Positions 25,381 to 34,550 of a DNA stretch of 59,835 bases are shown here, piece by piece (within the stretch, counting starts at the first letter, position 1; the number at the start of each line of letters is the position of its first letter). This DNA is from an uncultured Bacteroidales bacterium (GTDB lineage: Bacteria; Bacteroidota; Bacteroidia; Bacteroidales; P3), in the NCBI GenBank assembly GCA_946406015.1, contig CAMJJD010000007.1:1-59835 (forward strand), written 5' to 3'. The notes beneath the pieces were generated by a model. The model did not search any database. It worked only from the letters and a program-made list of their open reading frames with translations, and had not been told where the DNA came from. The translations under genes were made by a program, and so were the position numbers.

Positions 25381-26097
25381 ATGAGGACTTGTATCATTAC
25401 AGGAATAGGATCGGGCATTGGCAGGGCTACGGCCATCATGCTTGCCGAGAGGGGCTATTATGACCGCTATGCATTGATAGGAAGAAACGATGCGGAGATG
25501 CGCGTTACGCAGGAAGAGATGCAGAAGCGCCTGCCTGAGGGCAGCACGAAGGTGTATCATATCGACCTTTCAAATCCAGAGCAGATTCCCGAAGTGGTAT
25601 GGGCTGTGGATGCCGACATGGGAGGAATTGATGCGTTGCTGAACATAGCAGGGTATACAGACCCGCAGCCGTTGCTGACGACAACACTGGAAAGTTTTGA
25701 ATTGACGTACAAGGTGAATGTTTTTGCCCCGTTCATGTTCATGAGGGAGTGTGTGAAGTATATGCGCCAGAGGGGTGGCAAGATATTGAATGTTGCCTCG
25801 ACGGCAGGAATGACTCCGCGGCCCGGCTGGTTGAGCTATGCCTCGTCGAAGGCAGCTGTGATATCGATGTCGGAGACGTTGACGGCCGAGTTGTCGGAAT
25901 ATGGTATCATGGTGTACTGTGTGTCGCCGGGACGTTGTGCCACGAAGTTGAGGAAGCGGCTGGCTCCGGACGAGGACCCGACGACTATTATGCAGCCCGC
26001 TGAGGTGGCGGAAGTGATATGCAACCTGATGAATCCTGAGGAGCGTTGCCTCGATGGTCAGAATATCATTATCAGGAAGCAAATGAAGAAGAATTAA
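25381..26097 (+). CDS. Short-chain dehydrogenase/reductase, possible polyol-phosphate reductase
   Basis: A 238-residue SDR. The nucleotide loop is TGIGSGIG (residues 7-14), the NxAG motif is LNIAGYT, and the catalytic Ser and YxxxK lie in VASTAGMT and YASSKAA near 150. It lies 24 bp after the cytidylyltransferase gene. In Haemophilus Bcs1 and Acs1 an IspD-like domain is fused to an SDR that reduces ribulose 5-phosphate to ribitol 5-phosphate, so this pair may be the split form (inference). The alternative is a generic SDR. Confidence 0.8.
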   Translation: MRTCIITGIGSGIGRATAIMLAERGYYDRYALIGRNDAEMRVTQEEMQKRLPEGSTKVYHIDLSNPEQIPEVVWAVDADMGGIDALLNIAGYTDPQPLLTTTLESFELTYKVNVFAPFMFMRECVKYMRQRGGKILNVASTAGMTPRPGWLSYASSKAAVISMSETLTAELSEYGIMVYCVSPGRCATKLRKRLAPDEDPTTIMQPAEVAEVICNLMNPEERCLDGQNIIIRKQMKKN

Positions 26098-26101
26098 AAC
26101 A

Positions 26102-27460
26102 ATGTTGGGGAAGAGGATGAAGCTGCTGGATACATTGAAGAAGATGAATGTGGAATCGCCGTTGATATACGAGTTCCGCATATTGTTCCATTATCCCGAC
26201 GTTATACGAACGCATGTGCCGTTCTTGTACCATTGGTGGATAAAACGTACGAGAAGACGTACTCTGCGTGGCACCAGAAGACTGCAAGGCAAGGAACGGC
26301 TGGAGGTGGCTTTCATATTGGCTGTGCCTGGTATGTGGAAGTTGGATTATGTGTTCAAGGCTATGCAGGCGAGTGAGAAGTATCATCCGTATATCGTTAT
26401 CATCCCCTACACCGTGTTCAAGAACTACTCCGAGGAGGAGAATGAGAAAACTATCCGCCGCACAGCGGAGTTTGCCAGAGAACGTGGATTTGAATATGTA
26501 ATCCCGCGTGATGAGAAGACGGGGAAATGGATTGACATTAAGAAGACGTTGAACCCCGACATTGTATTCTTCACCTGCCCATACAAGGATATGGAAAGGA
26601 AGTACCATGCCTATCATTTTGTAGATAGGCTGACGTGCTATGTGTCATACGGTTTCACATCGATGAAGTTGTTCAAGAACAATTTCGACAAGCTGGCCAT
26701 TAATATGGCCGGCGCATATTTTCTGGAAACGCCGATACACAAGCATTTTGCCGAGCTGTACAGCCACGCAAAGGGACGCAACTGCTATGTGACCGGTTAT
26801 CCGGGGTGTGAAGTCTATTTGCATGACGACTATCGGCCCGAGGAAGTGTGGCGGAAACAAGAGGTGGAGAAGAAACGCGTCATCTGGGCTCCGCATCACA
26901 CTATAGACGGGACGTTCACTGTTTCGACATTCCTTGATGTATACGATACGATGCTAGAGGTGACGAAGAAGTATGCCGACAGGGTGCAGTTTGCCTTCAA
27001 ACCGCATCAGTTCTTGAAGTTCAAGTTGATTGAGATGTGGGGCAAGGAACGAACCGAGGACTATTACCGTCAATGGATGGAAATGCCTAATTGCCAGCTG
27101 GTGGAGGACGACTATAAGGACCTGTTTATCGGGTCGGATGCGATGATGCATGACAGTTGTAGTTTCACTACCGAGTATCTTTATCAGCGCAAGCCCGTGA
27201 TGTATCTGCTGAAGAACAACCCTCAGGAGGTGTTCAACGATTTCGGCATCATGTCGTTCGAGCAGCATTACCACGGACGAACCCGTGAGGATATAGAGCA
27301 TTTCATCGAAGATGTGGTGCTTGCAGGCAACGACCCGATGAAGGAAAGTCGCGAGCGGTTCTTCGAGCAGTATCTTGGACCCTATAATGGTGCACTGCCG
27401 TCGGAGAATATCATGAAGACAATAGAAATGTTGATAGAGGGTAACGACCCTAACGCTTAG
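26102..27460 (+). CDS. CDP-glycerol glycerophosphotransferase-like (TagB/TagF family) protein
   Basis: A 452-residue protein beginning 4 bp after the SDR stop. The C-terminal half carries the family blocks: a WAPHHTIDG segment, FAFKPHQFL, the SDAMMHDSCSFTTEYLY stretch and KPVMYL. These enzymes transfer polyol phosphate from CDP-polyol to a lipid- or sugar-linked acceptor, as in teichoic acid or capsule synthesis. The N-terminal part (HVPFLYHWWIKR) is basic and may associate with the membrane. With the two genes before it, this makes a complete logic: make polyol phosphate, activate it, transfer it. Confidence 0.85.
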   Translation: MLGKRMKLLDTLKKMNVESPLIYEFRILFHYPDVIRTHVPFLYHWWIKRTRRRTLRGTRRLQGKERLEVAFILAVPGMWKLDYVFKAMQASEKYHPYIVIIPYTVFKNYSEEENEKTIRRTAEFARERGFEYVIPRDEKTGKWIDIKKTLNPDIVFFTCPYKDMERKYHAYHFVDRLTCYVSYGFTSMKLFKNNFDKLAINMAGAYFLETPIHKHFAELYSHAKGRNCYVTGYPGCEVYLHDDYRPEEVWRKQEVEKKRVIWAPHHTIDGTFTVSTFLDVYDTMLEVTKKYADRVQFAFKPHQFLKFKLIEMWGKERTEDYYRQWMEMPNCQLVEDDYKDLFIGSDAMMHDSCSFTTEYLYQRKPVMYLLKNNPQEVFNDFGIMSFEQHYHGRTREDIEHFIEDVVLAGNDPMKESRERFFEQYLGPYNGALPSENIMKTIEMLIEGNDPNA

Positions 27461-27486
27461 TCATTCAAGTATAAGATGACTCCATC

Positions 27487-28602
27487 TCAGTCATCCAGCA
27501 CCGCGCGGAACTTGTCGACCATGCGGTCGGCGGAGTATTGGTTGACGTAGACGTGTCTGGAGTACTCGTTGAAGCGAGGACGGGGATGGTCGCAGAATTC
27601 TTGGATGGCGGCAACGAACTCGTCGGCTTCCAGGCAACAGGCGCCAGCTTTCGAATAGTCGAGTTCGTAGCCGCTCCAAGCTTCGGGGGTGCCGATGATG
27701 TTCTTCCCAAACATAAGGCTTTCGCATGTCTTCACTTTCATCCCGCTGCCTTTGAAGATGGGCAGCACCATGATGTCGGCAGCTTCGAATAGCGGGTCGA
27801 GGTTGGGAACATTGCTCAATACCTCAATATTCCTCCCCGCGAGGACGTGGTCAGGCTTCATCCAGTCGGCTTCCTTCAGCTTTTCCATCCCTTTGCCGAC
27901 AATCTGCATTCGGATGTCGACTTGCGGCAGCACGTTCTTTACGAACCACTCGATGCCTTCCACATTGGCGGGAAAGTAAGCACCGAGGAACATGCACAAA
28001 GGCTTCTTGGCCGTGAGCTCGGTGGGGTAGGAGTCTTGTTTGTAGCGGTCGACGAAAGCCACGGGCACCAGCTGGTCGGCACGGCGACGGTAGCGGCGAA
28101 ATAGTTCGTCGTCGTCGCGGGTGCTGAGGGCGATGGTGCGGTCGGCATAACGGCAGCTCCAGCGGTCGTTGCGGTCGGCACAGGGGAGTACCAGCCAGCG
28201 CATGGGGCTCAGCCGTTTGGAGTATTTTGCCGAGAAGTAGACTGCTTCGACGTTATGGAAGAAGCAAACCACACGCCCTTTGTAGCCGGTCTCTTTCAGC
28301 CGTTTGGCGACGATGCCGAACACCGAGCGGTCGACGAATACCACGTCGTAGCGCTGTGCCTTGCCGACTATCTCGTTCACACGGCGGGGGGTGAGGCCGA
28401 AATAGTAGCCAAAGGGCATGTATACGATGCCTTGAAGGTACTCCATCGGGGTGCGACGGTGGGCTTCGTCGTGGATGAAGTAGGTGTCTACATTCTCCTC
28501 GCCGGCAATCTGTCGCAGCACGATGAGGTTCTTCTCGCTGCCCTGTTCGCCGCCTTCGGGTACCCCCAGCGTCTTTTTATATCGAATAATCAGTATTCTC
28601 AT
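27487..28602 (-). CDS. Glycosyltransferase family 4-like
   Basis: A 371-residue GT-B fold glycosyltransferase. An N-terminal acceptor domain (RILIIRYKK, FHNVEAVYF) is followed by a donor domain with FLGAYFPANVEGIEWF, GKGMEKL and the GSGMKVKTCESLMFGK motif that contacts the nucleotide sugar. It is convergent with the phosphotransferase gene and overlaps the end of the YfhO gene by 4 bp (ATGA), so these two are cotranscribed. It probably acts in surface glycan synthesis; the sugar is unknown. Confidence 0.85.
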   Translation of the reverse strand: MRILIIRYKKTLGVPEGGEQGSEKNLIVLRQIAGEENVDTYFIHDEAHRRTPMEYLQGIVYMPFGYYFGLTPRRVNEIVGKAQRYDVVFVDRSVFGIVAKRLKETGYKGRVVCFFHNVEAVYFSAKYSKRLSPMRWLVLPCADRNDRWSCRYADRTIALSTRDDDELFRRYRRRADQLVPVAFVDRYKQDSYPTELTAKKPLCMFLGAYFPANVEGIEWFVKNVLPQVDIRMQIVGKGMEKLKEADWMKPDHVLAGRNIEVLSNVPNLDPLFEAADIMVLPIFKGSGMKVKTCESLMFGKNIIGTPEAWSGYELDYSKAGACCLEADEFVAAIQEFCDHPRPRFNEYSRHVYVNQYSADRMVDKFRAVLDD

Positions 28603-31079
28603 TGCTTCTTCTTTCGGTAGACGAGGAAGATGGCGCCCCCGGCCAGCAGCACGAGGATGATGGAGGCGACGAGGGTTACCTTGTCCATGCGGTGGAACAG
28701 GGGAGCCTCGTTCCTGAACTCAATCACATGGTCGCCGGCGGGAATCTCCATGGCGCGGAGGATGTAGTTGGCGCGGAGGTATGGGGCGGGCTTTCCGTCG
28801 AGGTAGGCACGCCAGTCGGGCTCATAGTACACTTCGCTGAAGACGGCCAGCCGGTCGGTGGCGCTGTGCGAGGTATACTTCACATAATCGGGGTTGTAGG
28901 GCGTCTGGTGCTCCATGGCGATTGTGGCGGTGGAGTCAGACGGATAGTTGACGGCTGACAGTCGGCAGTACGATGTGTCGACAATGGCCGTGGTGGCTGG
29001 GTTGAAGTTGTTCAGTGCCAGTATCTCCTCGTTGGCATTCTGCACCTCTCTCACTTTCTCCACGAACCATGCATTGCCCAACGCCTCGGGGTTGCGCTGC
29101 ACCTGCCCGCCTTGCACTACCACATAGCGTGCGTTGAGCATGTTCAGCACCTGCATGTTGATATGACGCGAGATGTAGAAGTCGATGAGGTCCTGGTAGC
29201 GGCGCATCTTCACCGCGCTGTATCCGCCCACCTGATGGTGGAAGGCGGCGGGCTTGCTGTCGTTGAAGGTGTTGGTGGCCAGGTTGAGCACACGGTAGTC
29301 TTGGTCGCCGAATTGCAGGGCATACTGGTCGATGACGGCATCCCACGGGTCGGGCCGCAGCTTGAGCTGTTGCTCGCTGACGTAGTTCTTGTCGTTGAGG
29401 TAGCGTCGGTCGACGCCCCAGAGGTCGACCGCCACCAGCACCGCCAGCACGAGGCTCACCACGGTGGGCAGCACCGCCTTGCTGTTCTTGGCCGACAGAC
29501 GCAGGTAGACCCACAATGCAGCCACAGCCAGCGCCACCAGCAGCAGCGACCGCCATGAGTCGCTCTGGAACAAGGCTTTGCGGTCCTCGATGAAGATGCT
29601 CTGTATCAGTGCCCACTGGTTGCCGTACTGCGGAGCCATCTGCGCGTCTGCCGCGCCGCTGAACGACAGCGAACCGCTGACGATGAGGCCGGCCAGCAGC
29701 ACCACGGCTGTCACGCCTCCCGAGATGTACAGCGCCAGCTGTTTGCGACGCAGCGGCACCTCCTTCGAGAAGAACTCTCGCAGCGCCAGCATGCCCAGCA
29801 GCACCATGGTCACGTTGGCCAACACCAGACTCATGCTGGGCGTGCGGAACTTGTTGTACAGCGGCAGGTGGTCGAACAGCCACCCGTTGACCGGCATCAG
29901 GTTGTGACCCCACGACATCACGATGGCAATCAATGTGGCCACGAGCAGCCACCACCGTTCGGGACCCTTCACCAGTATCAGTCCCATCAGGAACAGGAAC
30001 ACCACGATGGCGCCGAAGTAGACGGGGCCGCTGGTGAACGGCTGGTTGCCCCAGTAGAGGGGAGCCTGCTCCTGACGGAAGTTCTTGTACGAGGCGCTCT
30101 CTTTCCCCACCGGCTCGCCGCTGCCGCCTCCCATGGCTCCCGGCACCAGCAGCGTGTAGGTCTCGCCTATGCCGTAGCTCCACGAGAAGGCGTAGTCGAT
30201 GTCCAGTCCGCTTTTCTTTCCGCTGATGGAAGCGGGTTCGCCGTCATGGTAAAGGTCCTCCGGCGTCACTGTGATGGCGTTGCCGCCACGCATGGTCTGT
30301 TTGGCATACTGCTGGCTGACCATCAGGGTGCGGGCGTTGCAGGCAAAGGCCAGCGCGGCTCCGACCACCAGCAGCCCCACCCCCGTAAGGAATTGGGGAA
30401 AATAGCGGCGCACGATGGAGTGTATTCCGTACACCACCCCCAGCACCACGGCTCCGATGACGGTGTAGTAGGTGATCTGTATGTGGTTGCAGATGAGCTG
30501 CAGACCCAACGCGAAGGTGAAGAGCAGTCCTCCCCACAGCCAGTCTTTCCACTTCTTGGTGCCCTCCTTGGCCTTCCTCAGACACAGCACCATGCCGGCC
30601 AGAATGGGTGCCGCCATTGCGAGACTCCACGCCTTCGTGATGTGGCCCGCCTCCACGATGATGATGTTGTAGCTGCCCAATCCGAAGGCCAACGCGCCCA
30701 GCAGCGACAGCCAGGGCGAACACCCCAGCGCCAGCAAGGCGATGTAGAACCCTGTCAAGTAGAAGAACAGTACGCCTGCGCTGCGCTCCAGTCCCATGAA
30801 TTTCAGCGTGCCGATGTTCTGCAAGGGCGTGAACACACTCTTCACGGGTGGGTTGCCTCCCACCTGGTAGGCCGGCATGCCGCTGAACATGGCACTGTTC
30901 CAGTGCACATACACACCCGTCTTCCGCTGGTAGTCCTTCGTCTCCTTCACCATGGCCTCAAACTTCTGTGTGTCGCCTTGGTAGATGGCTTTGCCGCCGA
31001 GGGCGGGAGCAAAATAGGCCAGCGACACAACGAGCATCGCCGCCACCATTCCCACATGTATCCAGATATTCTTTTTCAT
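28599..31079 (-). CDS. YfhO-family membrane protein
   Basis: An 826-residue inner-membrane protein with about twelve helices and a long periplasmic C-terminal portion ending in a last helix and KKKQ. The N-terminal ALGGKAIYQGDTQKF and PAYQVGG and the long C-terminal part with EVYYEPDWRAYLDGK fit the YfhO family, whose Gram-positive members decorate lipoteichoic acid with sugars. The ATG at 31079 is chosen. An ATG at 31100 would add seven residues that are encoded by a TTGAAAG-type intergenic repeat. Its pairing with a GT4 gene suggests surface glycosylation. Confidence 0.85.
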   Translation of the reverse strand: MKKNIWIHVGMVAAMLVVSLAYFAPALGGKAIYQGDTQKFEAMVKETKDYQRKTGVYVHWNSAMFSGMPAYQVGGNPPVKSVFTPLQNIGTLKFMGLERSAGVLFFYLTGFYIALLALGCSPWLSLLGALAFGLGSYNIIIVEAGHITKAWSLAMAAPILAGMVLCLRKAKEGTKKWKDWLWGGLLFTFALGLQLICNHIQITYYTVIGAVVLGVVYGIHSIVRRYFPQFLTGVGLLVVGAALAFACNARTLMVSQQYAKQTMRGGNAITVTPEDLYHDGEPASISGKKSGLDIDYAFSWSYGIGETYTLLVPGAMGGGSGEPVGKESASYKNFRQEQAPLYWGNQPFTSGPVYFGAIVVFLFLMGLILVKGPERWWLLVATLIAIVMSWGHNLMPVNGWLFDHLPLYNKFRTPSMSLVLANVTMVLLGMLALREFFSKEVPLRRKQLALYISGGVTAVVLLAGLIVSGSLSFSGAADAQMAPQYGNQWALIQSIFIEDRKALFQSDSWRSLLLVALAVAALWVYLRLSAKNSKAVLPTVVSLVLAVLVAVDLWGVDRRYLNDKNYVSEQQLKLRPDPWDAVIDQYALQFGDQDYRVLNLATNTFNDSKPAAFHHQVGGYSAVKMRRYQDLIDFYISRHINMQVLNMLNARYVVVQGGQVQRNPEALGNAWFVEKVREVQNANEEILALNNFNPATTAIVDTSYCRLSAVNYPSDSTATIAMEHQTPYNPDYVKYTSHSATDRLAVFSEVYYEPDWRAYLDGKPAPYLRANYILRAMEIPAGDHVIEFRNEAPLFHRMDKVTLVASIILVLLAGGAIFLVYRKKKQ

Positions 31080-31144
31080 ATTTTTAATTGCAACTTTCAA
31101 CAGTAAACTTTCAACAGTAAACTTTAACCATTAATCATTAATCG
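31080..31144. repeat. TTTCAAC/GTAAAC and TTAACCA-type heptamer array
   Basis: The gap between two minus-strand genes consists almost entirely of heptamer words: AACTTTC, AACAGTA, AACTTTC, AACAGTA, AACTTTA, ACCATTA, ATCATTA, ATCGTTA. One family runs into another without a spacer. Confidence 0.85.
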
Positions 31145-33127
31145 TTACCCCTTGACCGTCGGGTACTCGACCCGCACATGGTAGATGCTCATCATCTTCT
31201 CTTTCAGGAACCGGCGGATAAGCGCAATGTCGCCCAGCGAGAGTGCGCAGTTGTCCAGCTGTCCTTCGCGAATCTTCCCGTCGACCAGCCGGTCGATGAG
31301 GACGTCGGTGTTCTCTTTCGAGTGCTGCTTGAGGCTGCGGCAGGCGGCCTCGACGGTGTCCACGATCATCACCACGGCCGTCTCGCGCGAGTAGGGGCGG
31401 GGGCCCGGGTAGCGGAAGAGGGCGGCGTCAAAGTCGCCGTCGGGGTGACGCTCCATTTCTTTGGCGTAGAAGTAGCCCGTGTGGGTGGTACCGTGGTGGG
31501 TGCGTATGAAGTCCTGCACCGCGGCGGGCAGGTGGTAGCGGCGGGCCAGTTCGAGGCCGTCGGTGACGTGGCGGGTGATGATCTGGGCGCTTTCGGCGTA
31601 GTCCAACTCATCGTGTGGATTGAAGCCGGCATTCTGGTTTTCGGTGAAGTAGAGTGGGTTGCACACCTTGCCTATGTCGTGGTAGAGGGCGCCCACCTTG
31701 GCCAGCAGCGCGTCGCCGCCCAACTCGTTGACCAGGTCTTCAGCGATGTTGGCCACCTGTACCGAATGCTGGAACGTCCCCGGCGCGCGGCGCGAGAGTT
31801 CGCGCAGCGCCTTGTGCCCTGTGCTTGAGAGCTCCATCAGCGTCAGGTTGGTCGTCATGCCGAACATCTTCTCGAAGAGGTAGATGAGCGGGTAGGCCAT
31901 CAGCGTCAGCAGCGCGTTGAGGAAGAACATAAGGTACTTCTCCGGGCTCAGGGCCAGCAGGTTCGTGTCCTGGCTCAGCACGCCGGCGGTGTAAATGAAC
32001 GAGTAGCAGGCGAAGATGACCAACGCAAGCGTGAAGAACTGGCTCCTCCGTTCCAGGTTGCGCACCGCTATGATGCTCATCATGCCCGTCACCAGCTGGT
32101 AGAAGATGAACTCGAACGAGTTGGGCACCAGGTTGGCCAGTATGATGACCGTGGTGAGGTGGATGTAGAGCGCCACCCGCATGTCGAAGAAAACGCGCAT
32201 CAGAATGGGCACGATGCAGAGGGGCACCAACAGCACCCATTCCGCATTCACCCTCACCACCAGTGCTTCGACAGCCGACATCAGGAGTATGAGCAGCATG
32301 ACAAAGAAGACCTTGCGGTCGTCCTCCAGAATCGTGTGGCGTGTGTTTTTGAGGAACATGTACAGTGCCAGGAAAGCGATTATGGACAGCAGAAACTGTC
32401 CGAGCATCTGGCCAGCCAGGCTGTAGTTGGACGAGAAGCGGCGGTCGTTCTCCGCCTCCAGACTGGCGATGACTTGCGCCTTCTCCGGCGTCACTTCCTC
32501 ACCCTTGCTGACGATGTGGTCGCCGGCCATCACCATTTGGCTGGTGTGGCTCAGCTGCGAAAGGCGGCTGTCGAGTTCGAGGGTGGTCTGGGCTTCGTCC
32601 AGCACCAGGCTGGGCACCAGCACACTGTCTCGTAGCAGGCCAGGCTCCAAGTCGCCGGAACTGATGAATTCACGGCTGCGGTGCATGCTTCCCACCGCAC
32701 CGCCGAGTACCACCACCTCGCGTCCTTCAAGCGAGAGACCGTCGTGTGGGGTGTCGATGTAGCCGATGCGGTAGATGCTGTCGATCTGACGCTTCATTAG
32801 CCTAGCCTGAGTCGGGTCGAGGTGGCAGCTCTCCAACCGGCCTAGTGCTGTCTCACGGGCCGAGGAGTCGACACGGTAGTAGAGGATGGCTTTCTGACGC
32901 TCGGCCTCCTGTTCGGTGGCCAAGTCGTCGCTCGAGATCATCACCGCGAAATCATACGGAGCCACCAGGTCGGCACCGCGCCACACAGCCCCTATCTTGT
33001 AGTCATAGTGCTCGCCGTGGCGTGTGTGCGGAAAAAGCACCACAATGAGCACCCCCGTGACCAGCATGATCACTATTCTGTAAATCAGCGATAAACGCTT
33101 GACTGTCGCTGTCAATACACTTTTCAT
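31145..33127 (-). CDS. 7TM-HD phosphohydrolase, PgpH-like c-di-AMP phosphodiesterase
   Basis: A 660-residue membrane protein. One N-terminal helix and a periplasmic 7TMR-HDED domain (about 40-255) are followed by seven helices (about 260-445) and a cytoplasmic HD domain with LYHDIGK near 480 and THHGTTH near 545. In Listeria and Bacillus this architecture (PgpH) hydrolyses c-di-AMP; the same is inferred here. The ATG at 33127 is preferred over a TTG at 33139 that lies inside the promoter. Osmotic or potassium control is the usual output of c-di-AMP. Confidence 0.88.
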   Translation of the reverse strand: MKSVLTATVKRLSLIYRIVIMLVTGVLIVVLFPHTRHGEHYDYKIGAVWRGADLVAPYDFAVMISSDDLATEQEAERQKAILYYRVDSSARETALGRLESCHLDPTQARLMKRQIDSIYRIGYIDTPHDGLSLEGREVVVLGGAVGSMHRSREFISSGDLEPGLLRDSVLVPSLVLDEAQTTLELDSRLSQLSHTSQMVMAGDHIVSKGEEVTPEKAQVIASLEAENDRRFSSNYSLAGQMLGQFLLSIIAFLALYMFLKNTRHTILEDDRKVFFVMLLILLMSAVEALVVRVNAEWVLLVPLCIVPILMRVFFDMRVALYIHLTTVIILANLVPNSFEFIFYQLVTGMMSIIAVRNLERRSQFFTLALVIFACYSFIYTAGVLSQDTNLLALSPEKYLMFFLNALLTLMAYPLIYLFEKMFGMTTNLTLMELSSTGHKALRELSRRAPGTFQHSVQVANIAEDLVNELGGDALLAKVGALYHDIGKVCNPLYFTENQNAGFNPHDELDYAESAQIITRHVTDGLELARRYHLPAAVQDFIRTHHGTTHTGYFYAKEMERHPDGDFDAALFRYPGPRPYSRETAVVMIVDTVEAACRSLKQHSKENTDVLIDRLVDGKIREGQLDNCALSLGDIALIRRFLKEKMMSIYHVRVEYPTVKG

Positions 33128-33136
33128 ATCAGAGTG

Positions 33137-33144
33137 CAAAGATA
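33137..33144 (-). promoter_or_regulatory. -7 element TATCTTTG before the PgpH-like gene
   Basis: The minus strand reads TATCTTTGCAC, only 9 nt before the ATG at 33127, so the leader would be very short. No convincing first box was seen 19-21 nt upstream. Confidence 0.55.
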
Positions 33145-33327
33145 CATCTTTTTTTTGACATTATGGGTCCCTTTTTTTCTATGCTTGCGAACCTGGTCTT
33201 TATGTGTTGTTTACGGATTCGTGAGGAAGGCGTGAGGGGCTAAAGATAAGATGTTGAATATCAGAGGGAGGGGGAGGCGGGCAAACTTATCTCACGGCTT
33301 GGGGCTTCCATATTGAAAAAAAAGGTG

Positions 33328-33335
33328 TATCTTTG
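33328..33335 (+). promoter_or_regulatory. -7 element TATCTTTG before fprA
   Basis: TATCTTTGCACCG lies 24 nt before the fprA ATG. The first box is not clear. It is divergent from the PgpH promoter at 33137-33144. Confidence 0.6.
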
Positions 33336-33359
33336 CACCGCGAAAAATACAACCTTATT

Positions 33360-34550
33360 ATGGCAAAAAAGATAACACAGAGAGTGACTTGGGTCGGCAA
33401 GGTGGACTGGGAGCTGACTCATTTCCACGGAGACGAGCTGTCCACGCATCGGGGTTCGTCGTACAATTCGTATTTGGTGCGCGACGAGAAGACGGCGCTC
33501 ATCGACACGGTGTGGCAGCCGTATGACCGCGAGTTCGTCAGCCGTCTGGCAGAGGAAATCGACCTGCACAAGATTGACTACATCGTGATGAATCACAACG
33601 AGATTGACCACAGCGGAGCGCTGCCGGAGCTGATGCGTAAGATTCCGGGCACGCCGATATATTGTACGGCGAAGGGTGAGGCCATCATCCGTGGCCACTA
33701 CCACGAGGACTGGAACTTCGTCAACGTGAAGAGCGGCGACACGCTTTCGTTGGGGAGCACGACGCTGACCTTCATCGAGGCGCCGATGCTTCACTGGCCC
33801 GACACGATGTTCACCTATTACGACGGTGACGGCGGCGTGCTGTTCAGCAACGACGGTTTCGGCCAACATTATGCGACGGAGAGCCTGTACAACGACTGTG
33901 TCGACGCGTCGGAGCTGTGCTACGAGGCGATGAAGTACTATGCCAATATCCTCAACACGTACAGCCCCATTGCGCTGCGCAAGGTGAACGAGGTGGTGGC
34001 GATGAATCTGCCGCTGGCGATGATCTGCCCGAGCCACGGGGTGGTGTGGCGCGACAACCCGGGGCAGATTGTGGAGAGGTACCTACAGTGGGCGGCGGAC
34101 TACCAGGAAGACCGTGTGACCATCGTCTATGACACCATGTGGCAGTCCACGCGTCTGATGGCCGAAGCCATTGCGGAGGGCATCCGCGAGGCCAGTCCCG
34201 AGACCGAGGTCAAGCTCTTCAACGCGGCCCTCACCGACAAGAACGACATCACCACCGAGGTGTTCCGCTCGAAAGCCGTGCTTGTGGGTTCGCCCACCAT
34301 CAACTATGGCCTGAGCTACGCCATCGACGGCCTGCTGGGCATGATGAAGGGGTTGAAGTTCCGCAAGAAGAAAGCCGCGGCTTTCGGCAGCTATGGCTGG
34401 AGCGGCGAGGGCACCAAACTCATCAGCGCCGCCTTGCAGGGAGCCGGATTTGAACTGGTCGACGACGGCATCCGTGCCCTCTGGGTGCCCGACAACGACG
34501 TTCTGCAGCAGTGCCGTGAATACGGACGCAACTTTGCCAAAGCATTATGA
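33360..34550 (+). CDS. fprA: Flavodiiron protein, FprA family
   Basis: A 396-residue A-type flavoprotein. The N-terminal metallo-beta-lactamase-like domain has the diiron ligands H79, E81, D83 and H84 (NHNEIDHSG), a further His near 148 (MLHWPDTM) and CPSHGVVW near 225. The C-terminal flavodoxin domain begins at about 250 (VTIVYDTMWQST) with the FMN loops GSPTINYG and GSYGWSGEG. These enzymes reduce O2 to water or NO to N2O and protect anaerobes. The stop overlaps the next start (ATGA), coupling it to an amidohydrolase. Confidence 0.92.
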   Translation: MAKKITQRVTWVGKVDWELTHFHGDELSTHRGSSYNSYLVRDEKTALIDTVWQPYDREFVSRLAEEIDLHKIDYIVMNHNEIDHSGALPELMRKIPGTPIYCTAKGEAIIRGHYHEDWNFVNVKSGDTLSLGSTTLTFIEAPMLHWPDTMFTYYDGDGGVLFSNDGFGQHYATESLYNDCVDASELCYEAMKYYANILNTYSPIALRKVNEVVAMNLPLAMICPSHGVVWRDNPGQIVERYLQWAADYQEDRVTIVYDTMWQSTRLMAEAIAEGIREASPETEVKLFNAALTDKNDITTEVFRSKAVLVGSPTINYGLSYAIDGLLGMMKGLKFRKKKAAAFGSYGWSGEGTKLISAALQGAGFELVDDGIRALWVPDNDVLQQCREYGRNFAKAL

